Source of the DNA: Verrucomicrobia bacterium SCGC AAA164-E04
Lineage (GTDB): Bacteria; Verrucomicrobiota; Verrucomicrobiia; Limisphaerales; AAA164-E04
DNA: 50,191 nt
NCBI GenBank assembly: GCA_000383715.1
Contig: KB912034.1
Span: 67,172 to 117,362, forward strand
Reading direction: 5' to 3'
Shown: positions 1 to 6,900 of the stretch, one piece after another
Layout of the letters: each line of letters opens with the position of its first letter
Position numbering within the stretch: the first letter of the stretch is position 1
The notes under the pieces: model-generated
What the model was told of the DNA's origin: nothing
Seen by the model: only the letters and a program-made list of their open reading frames with translations
The model's database searches: none
Made by a program: the position numbers and the translations under genes

Positions 1-119
1 ATTTTGAAAACTGGGTTGAACTTATTTCAACGAGTTCAGTCGATGGTAATTTTAATTACATTGACAATGAGGCGCTTATCAGTGAACGACGGTTTTATAG
101 AGTTTATGTCACAGATTAG
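1..119 (+). CDS. C-terminal end of a secreted surface protein (partial)
   Basis: An open frame enters from the left edge (codons at 3-5, 6-8 and so on) and ends at TAG 117-119. It gives about 38 residues: a Trp-containing segment (ENWVELIST), a short polar stretch with YIDNEA, and a final RFYRVYVTD. The same layout (SQEWTTLET, then IDTQ, then RFYRLLEK) closes the 2428-aa CotH/lamin-tail protein later in this window, so this is probably the tail of another large exported protein with the same terminal module. Everything upstream is outside the window and the function of the main body is unknown. Confidence 0.6.
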   Translation, partial: FENWVELISTSSVDGNFNYIDNEALISERRFYRVYVTD

Positions 120-749
120 ATACTCCTATCCCATTTTCAAAATGACGTGAAAGAAGTAAAAGCCAAGCCTCCTTACCACAGGGCTATTTATGGGAATACC
201 ATGGCTGTGTAAACGTATCACAGGGTTTAACAAAGGAGATTTTCAGGGTGCAAGCACTTCGCCTTAGAAGCTAAGGACAATGGGTGACTTCTTCTGACTA
301 AATCCTCTTCGTATTGTCGCTGCTCCGTTCAATCAAGGATGAATCTTTGGAGAATTTTCATTCTGATTCATCCAGTTCGCCTTTGCTGATGTTTGATGGC
401 GGGACTCGGTTCAAAGTATGCTTAGACCCAGCTAGCGACGGCAATACGATCCAAGTGCTCATTGCAGCAGCACAGGAATTTGCTCGTGGCCTAAGCATAT
501 ACCAGTTGTGTTTTTTTAAGAGTCTGAGCCGTTATGAATTCTGCAACGCGCCTCAAGCCCGCTTTACCTTGCAAAAACGTCATCGGGGAAAGATTGGTAT
601 GAATCGCATTTAATAATAGCTTCAGTAATCAACAGGTGTCTATCGATGCTGTAACCATGGTTCTTGTTTTATTGGAGCCTTGAATGGAGCGAAAATTGCC
701 AGATGTAGTCAGCTTCCTCTTTCTCGCCGTGATTTCAGGGGTGACTCAT
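120..749. other. gene-poor interval, nothing recognised
   Basis: About 630 bases lie between the truncated tail protein and the end of tyrS. A 99-codon open frame with a TTG start (314-613, plus) is present, but its product resembles no family I know, has no start signal and has a composition unlike the neighbouring genes. I see no terminator, tRNA or repeat here. It may be eroded coding sequence. Confidence 0.4.
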
Positions 750-2030
750 TTATCGGAACGTGATCACTGCGTAATGTTTCTTTCCTTTTCTCAGGAGGAT
801 ATGCTTATCGAATAAAAGGTCGTCTTCAGTGATGATTCTTTGAGGATCCTGCTCTCGTTGATTGTTCAAGTTGGCACCGCCTCCCTTGATATCTTTTCGA
901 GCCTGTCCCTTGGATGGTGCCAGGCCTGCGAGTGCGAGTGCATTGACGAGCGGGAACCCTTCTGATCCCATTTCGCTTTTTTCTGCTGTTACCGTCGGAA
1001 CTTCACCAAGGACATCGTTGAAGGTCTGTTCCGTAATGCCATCGAGATTTCCACCAAACAAGATCTCACTGGCGCGCTCCGCTTCCTGTGTTGCGGATTC
1101 TCCATGAATTAAATCTGTCATGGCACGAGCCAGTGCCTTCTGGGCCTCACGTTTTTCAGGCCTCTCCTGGTGGATGGATTCGAGGCTCTCGATTTCTTCC
1201 TTTGTTAAAAAAGTGAAGTATTTCAAATACTTGATTGCGTCACGATCATCCGTGCGAATCCAGAATTGGTAGAATCGGTAGACACTGGTTCGTTTGGGGT
1301 CGAGCCAGATTGCGCCTGCTTCTGTTTTGCCGAATTTGGTGCCGTCCGCCTTTGTGATCAGGGGCAGGGTGAGTCCGAAGGTATGTTTCCCCGCTTTTTT
1401 GCGGGTCAATTCCATCCCCATGGTGATATTGCCCCACTGGTCACTTCCTCCTATCTGGAGTTCGCAGTTGGCATTTTGATTCAAGTGATAAAAATCAAAA
1501 GCCTGCAGTAGCATGTAACTGAACTCAGTGTAGCTGATGCCGACATCGCGGTCCTCCATGCGTGCGCGAACGGACTCTTTGGCAATCATGACGTTGACCG
1601 TGAAATGTTTTCCAATATCACGCAGGAAATCGAGGTAGGAAATCCCACCTACCCATTCCGCATTATCAAACAAGCGCGCGGGGTTTTCGGAAGCTTCAAA
1701 GTCCAGGAGGCGCTTCAACTGCTCGTTCACTTGCGTGATATTATGGTTGAGTTGTTCTCTGGTAAGCAGTTGTCGTTCGGCGCTCTTGCCACTTGGATCT
1801 CCTATGGAACCAGTCGCCCCTCCTGCCAGAGCAATGGGGTGGTGTCCCAAATCTTGAAAACGTCGAAGCGCAATCAGTGGAACCAGATGGCCCACGTGAA
1901 GGCTGTCTGCTGTTGGATCGAATCCGCAATATAACGTGAGGGGGGCTTTTGAAAGGCGTTCGCTGAGTCCTTCCAAATCCGTGCAATCAGCGAACAAGCC
2001 TCGCCATTTTAATGTCTCCAGAATATCCAT
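750..2030 (-). CDS. tyrS: tyrosyl-tRNA synthetase
   Basis: This cytoplasmic class I aminoacyl-tRNA synthetase charges tRNA-Tyr. The 426 residues match the usual bacterial length. The nucleotide-binding HIGH-type motif is HVGH at about 45-48, preceded by YCGFDPTADSLH. The tyrosine-pocket region has SYMLLQAFDF (171-180) and GGSDQWGN (194-201). The KMSKS-type loop is KFGKT at 232-236. The C-terminal 65 residues look like the S4-type RNA-binding domain (GQARKDIKGGGANLNN). The ATG at 2028-2030 fits the family N-terminus (DILETLKWRGL) and has no Shine-Dalgarno sequence. It is transcribed in the same direction as rpsA, which ends in its own terminator 350 bases upstream, so tyrS probably has its own promoter there, which I could not place. 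Confidence 0.97.
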   Translation of the reverse strand: MDILETLKWRGLFADCTDLEGLSERLSKAPLTLYCGFDPTADSLHVGHLVPLIALRRFQDLGHHPIALAGGATGSIGDPSGKSAERQLLTREQLNHNITQVNEQLKRLLDFEASENPARLFDNAEWVGGISYLDFLRDIGKHFTVNVMIAKESVRARMEDRDVGISYTEFSYMLLQAFDFYHLNQNANCELQIGGSDQWGNITMGMELTRKKAGKHTFGLTLPLITKADGTKFGKTEAGAIWLDPKRTSVYRFYQFWIRTDDRDAIKYLKYFTFLTKEEIESLESIHQERPEKREAQKALARAMTDLIHGESATQEAERASEILFGGNLDGITEQTFNDVLGEVPTVTAEKSEMGSEGFPLVNALALAGLAPSKGQARKDIKGGGANLNNQREQDPQRIITEDDLLFDKHILLRKGKKHYAVITFR

Positions 2031-2321
2031 AAACAGGTGTCAATCTTTCCGAATCATTGTCTATGTGACAAGGCTTTAGAGCACAATTTAAAAGGAAAAG
2101 GTGCGGGTAGTCTTTTTGATGCAAGGCAATCGGAGGAGTCAATCACATCATTTGCCCTCAGGAACCCTGTGTTCGCTCCTGGTAGTCGGGTGGGGAGGGA
2201 TGGGGGTAAAACCTGCCTGTCAATTCTTGTTGGACTTTCCTTTGTCCATGTTCTTGGAACGACAAGAGATCGAGTTGAAGGAATCATTTCGCATGATCAG
2301 AGCTTGAGTAGCTTTTGCTTC
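2031..2321. other. intergenic, presumed tyrS promoter region
   Basis: This stretch between the rpsA terminator and the tyrS start holds only short open frames with no family resemblance. A TTGACA-like hexamer is present on the minus strand near 2218-2223, but no convincing -10 hexamer sits at the right distance. Nothing else was recognised. Confidence 0.3.
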
Positions 2322-2352
2322 AAAAAAAAGGCCCACCGGAAACCGGTGAGCC
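2322..2352 (-). terminator. intrinsic terminator of rpsA
   Basis: Arms at 2330-2339 (GGCCCACCGG) and 2343-2352 (CCGGTGAGCC) pair over 10 positions with one mismatch around an AAA loop. Read on the minus strand, the stem is followed by eight T (A-run at 2322-2329). It lies 30 bases past the rpsA stop, as expected for a Rho-independent terminator. Confidence 0.88.
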
Positions 2353-2381
2353 TTTCTGAGAATACATATTGAAGCTTGAGA

Positions 2382-4070
2382 TTATTCTTTTGCTTCTGCT
2401 TCCGCACTTTCTTCGGAGTCGGTATTGACGGCATCAAATGCATGCTGCAAAGCCACCAAGTCTTCGCCTGGTTTCAACTGATCCAGCGCGTGCTGTTCAG
2501 CTTCCAGCTCCTCACTTGAGTAGTTGGCTGCTTTGATGGAAAGTCCGATTCGACGATCGGCCTTGTCAATCTTGATGACTCGAGCAGTGACCTCCTGGCC
2601 TACATCAAGAACGTTCTTGATTTTCTCAACTCGTTCTTCGCTGACCTGAGAGATATGCACCAGACCATCGATATCATGCTCCAATCCGATGAACGCACCA
2701 AAGCTTGCGAGTTTGGTCACGCTGCCCGTAACCAAGTCACCCACCTTGTAGAACTGGTCGATGTTTTCCCATGGGTCCTGGCTAAGCTGCTTGACACCCA
2801 CGGAAATGCGTTGATTGGCTTTGTCGATTTCCAATACCACTGCTTCGACTTCATCGCCCTTCTTGAGAACTTCAGAAGGATGGTTGATCTTGCGGGTCCA
2901 GGAGATGTCGGACACGTGGATCATTCCGTCGAGACCTTCTTCCAGCTCGATGAAGGCACCATAACTCGTCAAATTGCGAATCTTGCCCTTGACCTTGGTG
3001 CCCGGAGGATATTTCTCCAGTGCTTCATCCCAAGGGTTGGTTTCCAATTGGCGGATACCGAGGGAGATTTTCTGTTCTTCCCTGTTGATGCCAAGCACCA
3101 CTGCTTCGATTTCCTGATCTTGTGTGAGAACGTCGGAAGGTTTTGCGATGCGCTTGGTCCAGGAAAGTTCGGTGACGTGCACAAGGCCTTCGACACCGGG
3201 CTCGAGTTCAACAAATGCTCCGTAAGGAACCAAATTGACAACGCGGCCTTTGACTTTTTCGCTGACCGGGTATTTCGACTCGATATCGTCCCAAGGGTTG
3301 GTGAGTTTTTGCTTCAATCCAAGGCTGACACGCTCTTTCTCGTAATTGATGTCCAACACAACCACATCGATTTCCTGCCCGATGGTGAGGAGTTCTGAAG
3401 GATGGTTGATGCGACCCCAGCTCATATCAGTGATATGCAGCAGTCCGTCGAGGCCATTGAGATCGATAAACGCACCGAAGTCGGTGATGTTCTTGACGGT
3501 GCCCTTGCGGATATCGCCAGGAGTCATCTCGGAGAGCAAGTTGGCGCGTCGTTCGGCGCGCTCTTGCTCGATCAATTCGCGGCGGGACAAAACAATGTTC
3601 TGTCGTTCCTGATTGATCTTAACGACCTTGTATTCGTAGGTGTTACCTACGTAAGAGGCCAAATTTTTCGGAGGAATGACGTCAATCTGGGAAGCAGGCA
3701 AGAATGCCTCCACGCCGATGTTGACAAGAAGGCCACCTTTGACGGCGCCTTTAACGCGTCCGGTAATGGTTCCGCCTTCGTTACAGATGCTGAGAATTTT
3801 TTCCCAGTTCTGTTTGAATTCTGCCTTTTCCTTGGACAGGACGACCATGCCTTCGCGGTCTTCCAGTCTTTCGATCAGGACGTCGATCACATCGCCTTCA
3901 TTGACGGTTTTGATATCGTCAAATTCATTTCCGGGGATGGATCCTTCACTTTTATAACCAATGTCCACCAGGACTTCTTTATGGCGGACTTCGATGATGG
4001 TTCCTTTAACAATGTCACCTGCAGTAAAGTTTACTGGACTTTGCTGCATGGCTTCTTCCATGGTAAGCAT
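2382..4070 (-). CDS. rpsA: 30S ribosomal protein S1
   Basis: S1 binds single-stranded mRNA on the 30S subunit and helps initiation on mRNAs with weak or no Shine-Dalgarno sequence. The 562 residues hold six S1 (OB-fold) repeats at roughly 18-85, 100-165, 185-255, 270-340, 355-427 and 440-512. The middle ones carry the typical phrases ITDFGAFIDL, VPYGAFVELE, TSYGAFIELE and LASFGAFIGL, and several end in an SWGRINHPSE- or SWTRKINHPSE-type segment. The C-terminus is short, acidic and Ala/Glu-rich. Two start codons are possible (MLT and MEEAMQQ three codons later). Neither has a Shine-Dalgarno sequence, which fits S1 genes in general and the start sites of this window. A candidate promoter and a leader hairpin lie upstream and an intrinsic terminator downstream. 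Confidence 0.97.
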   Translation of the reverse strand: MLTMEEAMQQSPVNFTAGDIVKGTIIEVRHKEVLVDIGYKSEGSIPGNEFDDIKTVNEGDVIDVLIERLEDREGMVVLSKEKAEFKQNWEKILSICNEGGTITGRVKGAVKGGLLVNIGVEAFLPASQIDVIPPKNLASYVGNTYEYKVVKINQERQNIVLSRRELIEQERAERRANLLSEMTPGDIRKGTVKNITDFGAFIDLNGLDGLLHITDMSWGRINHPSELLTIGQEIDVVVLDINYEKERVSLGLKQKLTNPWDDIESKYPVSEKVKGRVVNLVPYGAFVELEPGVEGLVHVTELSWTKRIAKPSDVLTQDQEIEAVVLGINREEQKISLGIRQLETNPWDEALEKYPPGTKVKGKIRNLTSYGAFIELEEGLDGMIHVSDISWTRKINHPSEVLKKGDEVEAVVLEIDKANQRISVGVKQLSQDPWENIDQFYKVGDLVTGSVTKLASFGAFIGLEHDIDGLVHISQVSEERVEKIKNVLDVGQEVTARVIKIDKADRRIGLSIKAANYSSEELEAEQHALDQLKPGEDLVALQHAFDAVNTDSEESAEAEAKE

Positions 4071-4148
4071 AACTTATTGATACTACAACCAACGCACGAG
4101 GGCGTTTTGAACTAACTTTTGGAGGCTCCGACCTGTGTGCTTGGCTCG

Positions 4149-4175
4149 CAATGAACTCCTTTATTGGAGTCATTG
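4149..4175 (-). other. hairpin in the rpsA leader
   Basis: CAATG-A-ACTCC (4149-4159) pairs with GGAGT-CATTG (4166-4175) over 10 base pairs with one bulged A and a six-base loop. If the promoter at 4226-4254 is right, this sits in the 5' untranslated RNA of rpsA, about 80 bases before the start codon. S1 represses its own mRNA through leader structures in gammaproteobacteria. A similar role here is inference only. Confidence 0.35.
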
Positions 4176-4225
4176 ATAGCAAACGCATCGGCCTAACACA
4201 CTTTCTTTCACCGGAGCATCGGAGA

Positions 4226-4254
4226 AGTATAATGAGGGTTAGGTTGATGGTTAA
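4226..4254 (-). promoter_or_regulatory. candidate rpsA promoter
   Basis: On the minus strand a -35-like TTAACC (4254-4249) is separated by 17 bases from a -10-like TATACT (4231-4226). Transcription would begin near 4219, giving a leader of about 150 nt before rpsA. The -35 matches the consensus at four of six positions and the -10 at five of six. Confidence 0.4.
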
Positions 4255-4631
4255 CACTCATTTCAGCCTCTAACGAACCACCGCACTCGCGGGGATCAGG
4301 CGAAGGGCGAGAGTATTCACCGCATGATGAATTGCAAGCCTCAAAATGCATTTTAAGTTGTCTTGAGTTTGCCCGACCGAGAATTGGCGGGCGATGTTGC
4401 GTGAGTGATGTGGTATCGTGCCCCTTTTGATGAGACGATAAACATTATTGCTCTTTGCATTCGTTCAATGACTAAGAAAAAGGAATCACTACATGGAGTG
4501 CGGGATTTGTAATGCCCCTTTTATTTTTCATGCGTGATGCTGTCATGAGGAGCCCCAGCCCTTTTCGGCGGGCTGCCCGGTTCATTGGGGGTTACCTTTT
4601 ATCTATCTCTCTTGTAGCTTACCAGAAGCAG
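4255..4631. other. gene-free interval with one hairpin
   Basis: No open frame here looks like a gene. GCCCGACC (4371-4378) and GGCGGGC (4386-4392) form a 7-bp stem with one bulged A, with no T-run on either side, so it is not a normal intrinsic terminator. Nothing else was recognised. Confidence 0.3.
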
Positions 4632-4874
4632 TCATATTTCAAATAAACGTCTAATGACTTGTTTACGGCTTCTTTTCTCCTTTGCGGAGGGAGCATTTTT
4701 TTCGGTGCCATCAGGCCTGATATGCTGGTGATCCCTCCACGATGCAGATTGTTCTGCCAGTAATTGAAGCCTGTTCGCTGGCTCTGGCTTGGCCATTTGG
4801 CTTAGCGCTTCTTCAACGATACCTGCTACAGCTAAGAAATCGCGGACAGTAATTTGAGCTCGGTTCTTTGTCAT
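4632..4874 (-). CDS. small hypothetical protein
   Basis: An 80-codon frame starts at ATG 4872-4874 with GGAG nine bases upstream, one of the few clear Shine-Dalgarno sequences in this window. A more upstream ATG at 4893-4895 is possible but has no such site. The product starts MTKNRAQITVRDFLAV, has an amphipathic N-terminal half, then a polar middle and a basic C-terminus (KEKRSRKQVIRRLF). I do not recognise a family and see no signal peptide or membrane segment. It lies between rpsA and rpmI with no partner. It could be a genuine small protein or a chance frame. Confidence 0.35.
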   Translation of the reverse strand: MTKNRAQITVRDFLAVAGIVEEALSQMAKPEPANRLQLLAEQSASWRDHQHIRPDGTEKNAPSAKEKRSRKQVIRRLFEI

Positions 4875-5061
4875 TAGGATTTGCTCCAACACCATGCGCT
4901 CGATAAATAAATCACTAATCCTACTTGTTTTTAGGAAAACGGCACGATAGTTTGCTCTTCTGTATTAATATCGAGCTGGCATTCGGACCTTCATTGGCAT
5001 TGATTTACACGAGGATTGAGGATGTTGGGGCATTAATTACCCACATTTATCAAATTCTCCC

Positions 5062-5090
5062 TTGCATGTCATTTCCACGGTCCTTATAGT
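5062..5090 (+). promoter_or_regulatory. candidate promoter of rpmI-rplT
   Basis: TTGCAT (5062-5067), a 17-base spacer and TATAGT (5085-5090) form a good sigma-70-like pair. The predicted start near 5097 leaves an untranslated leader of only about 25 nt before the rpmI ATG, so there is no room for the long L20-binding leader known from some infC operons. Confidence 0.5.
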
Positions 5091-5121
5091 TGCCGCTCTT
5101 TTGAATTAGAAGTATTGAATT

Positions 5122-5331
5122 ATGCGTCGAGCACGAGGAGCAAAAACTAGAAAAGCAGTGGCCAAGCGGTTCAAGATAACCGGTACCGGCAAAGTAATGC
5201 GCAATCACTCTGGCAAGCGCCACTTGCTTTCATGCAAGAGTCCAAAGCGTCGCCGGAAGCTCGGCAAGTCTGTTGAATTGGATAAGTCCGATTACAAGCG
5301 CGTTATTACCAACTTGCCGTTCAGCCACTAA
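5122..5331 (+). CDS. rpmI: 50S ribosomal protein L35
   Basis: This small basic protein of the large ribosomal subunit has 69 residues, close to the usual 64-66. The family pattern is visible: KTRKAVAKRFKITGTGKV, then RNHSGKRHLLSCKSPKRRRKLGK, and the C-terminal VELDKSDYKRV. A few extra residues precede the typical start (MRRARGAKTRKA). The ATG has an A/T-rich leader and no Shine-Dalgarno sequence. rplT follows after 41 bases. infC, which precedes rpmI in most bacteria, is not upstream. Confidence 0.96.
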   Translation: MRRARGAKTRKAVAKRFKITGTGKVMRNHSGKRHLLSCKSPKRRRKLGKSVELDKSDYKRVITNLPFSH

Positions 5332-5372
5332 CGCCCAATTTTAATCCATTAACACCCTATTAGTAGCACACC

Positions 5373-5738
5373 ATGAGAGTTACAAACGCAGTCGCTTCCC
5401 GCAAACGTCGTAAACGCGTGTTGCAGGCCACCAAAGGCTTTCGCTTGCGTCGGTCCAAGCTATACCGCTATGCGGCAGATGCTCTGGATCACGGCCGAGT
5501 CTATGCCTACCGTGACCGTCGTAACAAGAAGCGTGAGTTCCGCCGCCTTTGGCAGATCCGTATCAACGCAGCCGCACGCGCCGCTGGAATTACCTACAGT
5601 CGTTTCATCGAAGGGCTGAAAGTCGCTAAAGTCGACTTGAATCGCAAGGCTCTGGCTGACATTGCTGCCACCGATTCTATAGCTTTCGCTGAACTGGTCA
5701 AACTTGCCCAGAACGGTCTGAAGGCGAAAGCTGCTTGA
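5373..5738 (+). CDS. rplT: 50S ribosomal protein L20
   Basis: L20 binds 23S rRNA early in assembly of the large subunit. The 121 residues are the normal length. Family hallmarks are RVTNAVASRKRRKRVLQATKG at the start, the YAYRDRRNKKREFRRLWQIRINAA segment near 44-67, and SRFIEGLKVAKVDLNRKALADIA near 75-97. It is paired with rpmI in the conserved order and followed by an intrinsic terminator 49 bases past the stop. Confidence 0.97.
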   Translation: MRVTNAVASRKRRKRVLQATKGFRLRRSKLYRYAADALDHGRVYAYRDRRNKKREFRRLWQIRINAAARAAGITYSRFIEGLKVAKVDLNRKALADIAATDSIAFAELVKLAQNGLKAKAA

Positions 5739-5786
5739 TTCCTTAGGATTACTGACAGTTATCGTTTCGGATAGCTTCGATCTTTC

Positions 5787-5831
5787 ATCAACCGGGCGAC
5801 CACTTCTTGGGCGTCCGGTTGATTTATTTTT
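5787..5831 (+). terminator. intrinsic terminator or attenuator between rplT and pheS
   Basis: ATCAACCGG (5787-5795) and CCGGTTGAT (5815-5823) form a perfect 9-bp stem, directly followed by TTATTTTT (5824-5831). It separates the ribosomal pair from pheST, which starts 45 bases later. It may end the rpmI-rplT message or act as an attenuator with partial readthrough. I see no leader peptide between the terminator and pheS. Confidence 0.8.
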
Positions 5832-5875
5832 CGCCAAGCCATTTTTACTAGTGCAAATTTCACCTAATCCACTTT

Positions 5876-6883
5876 ATGTCAGGAATTCTTGAACAGATTG
5901 AGCCATTGACGCAAGAGGCCCTTCAGGCGCTTGAAAGTGCAGGTAGCTTGACAGATCTCGACAAGGCACGAGTCAAATATCTGGGAGTTAACGGGCAGTT
6001 CACTGCGTTGCTCAAGCAAATGGGGTCTCTCCCCAAGGAGCAGCGGCCTGCAGCCGGAAAACAGATCAATCTCTCCAAAAAGAAACTCGAAGGCGTGCTT
6101 ATATCCAGAAAAGAGGATCTGGAACTAGAAGCTTGCCTGCCATCCGAACCAACTGATTTCAGTTTACCTGGACGAGAGCAGCGACTGGGTAAATTGCACC
6201 CACTGACTCAGGTGACCGAGGATATCATTCGGAGCTTTCGTAAAATCGGATTTGTGGTGGCTGATGGACCTGAGGTCGAGGATGAATACCATTGCTTTGA
6301 CGCATTGAACACACCTGCTGATCATCCGGCCCGTGACAGTCAGGATACCTTCTACGTCAAAACCCCAGATCGACCATTGCTCAGGACCCATACTTCTTCG
6401 GTTCAGATTCGAGTCATGGAAACTCAGGCGCCCCCAATCCGGATCATCGTTCCTGGACGGGTTTATCGTCGAGACACGGCTGATGCCACACACAACCCAA
6501 CCTTCCATCAGATTGAAGGTTTATATGTGGATAAGAACGTCACTCTGGGAGACATGAAAGGGACGGTCGAATTTGTATTTCGTGAATTACTAGGCAAGGA
6601 TGTCAAACTCAGGTTCCGGCCTCATTACTTTTCTTACACGGAGCCAAGCCTCGAAATTGATTTTTCAAGCGCTTTGACACGCAAAATGGGCAAGGAGTGG
6701 CTGGAGATCGCGGGCTGTGGGATGGTGCATCCCAAGGTGTTTGGAAATGTGGGATACGATCCGGAAGTGTGGTCCGGTTGGGCCTTTGGCTTTGGTATTG
6801 AGCGGATTGCCATGATTCGCTACGGCATCAGCGACATTCGTTTGTTCTATGAAAACGACCTACGTTTTCTAAATCAGTTTTAA
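5876..6883 (+). CDS. pheS: phenylalanyl-tRNA synthetase alpha subunit
   Basis: This is the catalytic alpha chain of the (alpha-beta)2 class II synthetase that charges tRNA-Phe. It has 335 residues, the normal length. An N-terminal coiled-coil arm that contacts tRNA covers roughly 1-90. The catalytic domain follows with LHPLTQVTEDI (about 107-117), GPEVEDEYHCFDALN (131-145), the motif 2 region PGRVYRRDTADATHNPTFH (193-211) and the motif 3 region GWAFGFGIERIAMIRYGI (301-318). The Phe-specificity Ala corresponds to the Ala in GWAFGFG. The gene starts just after the rplT terminator, and pheT follows after 17 bases, so the two subunits are co-transcribed. Confidence 0.97.
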   Translation: MSGILEQIEPLTQEALQALESAGSLTDLDKARVKYLGVNGQFTALLKQMGSLPKEQRPAAGKQINLSKKKLEGVLISRKEDLELEACLPSEPTDFSLPGREQRLGKLHPLTQVTEDIIRSFRKIGFVVADGPEVEDEYHCFDALNTPADHPARDSQDTFYVKTPDRPLLRTHTSSVQIRVMETQAPPIRIIVPGRVYRRDTADATHNPTFHQIEGLYVDKNVTLGDMKGTVEFVFRELLGKDVKLRFRPHYFSYTEPSLEIDFSSALTRKMGKEWLEIAGCGMVHPKVFGNVGYDPEVWSGWAFGFGIERIAMIRYGISDIRLFYENDLRFLNQF

Positions 6884-6900
6884 GGTAGATTTGAATTTTC

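Noticed and set aside
314..613. 99-codon plus-strand frame with TTG start
   Set aside because: No family, start signal or neighbour supports it. I could not link it to any transposase or toxin family. It is noted only as part of a gene-poor interval.
2655..4115. Two long plus-strand open frames (247 and 237 codons) opposite rpsA
   Set aside because: They mirror the rpsA codon pattern, have no family resemblance and lie entirely antisense to a well-supported S1 gene.
4371..4392. GC-rich hairpin considered as a terminator
   Set aside because: There is no T-run on either strand and no gene end next to it.
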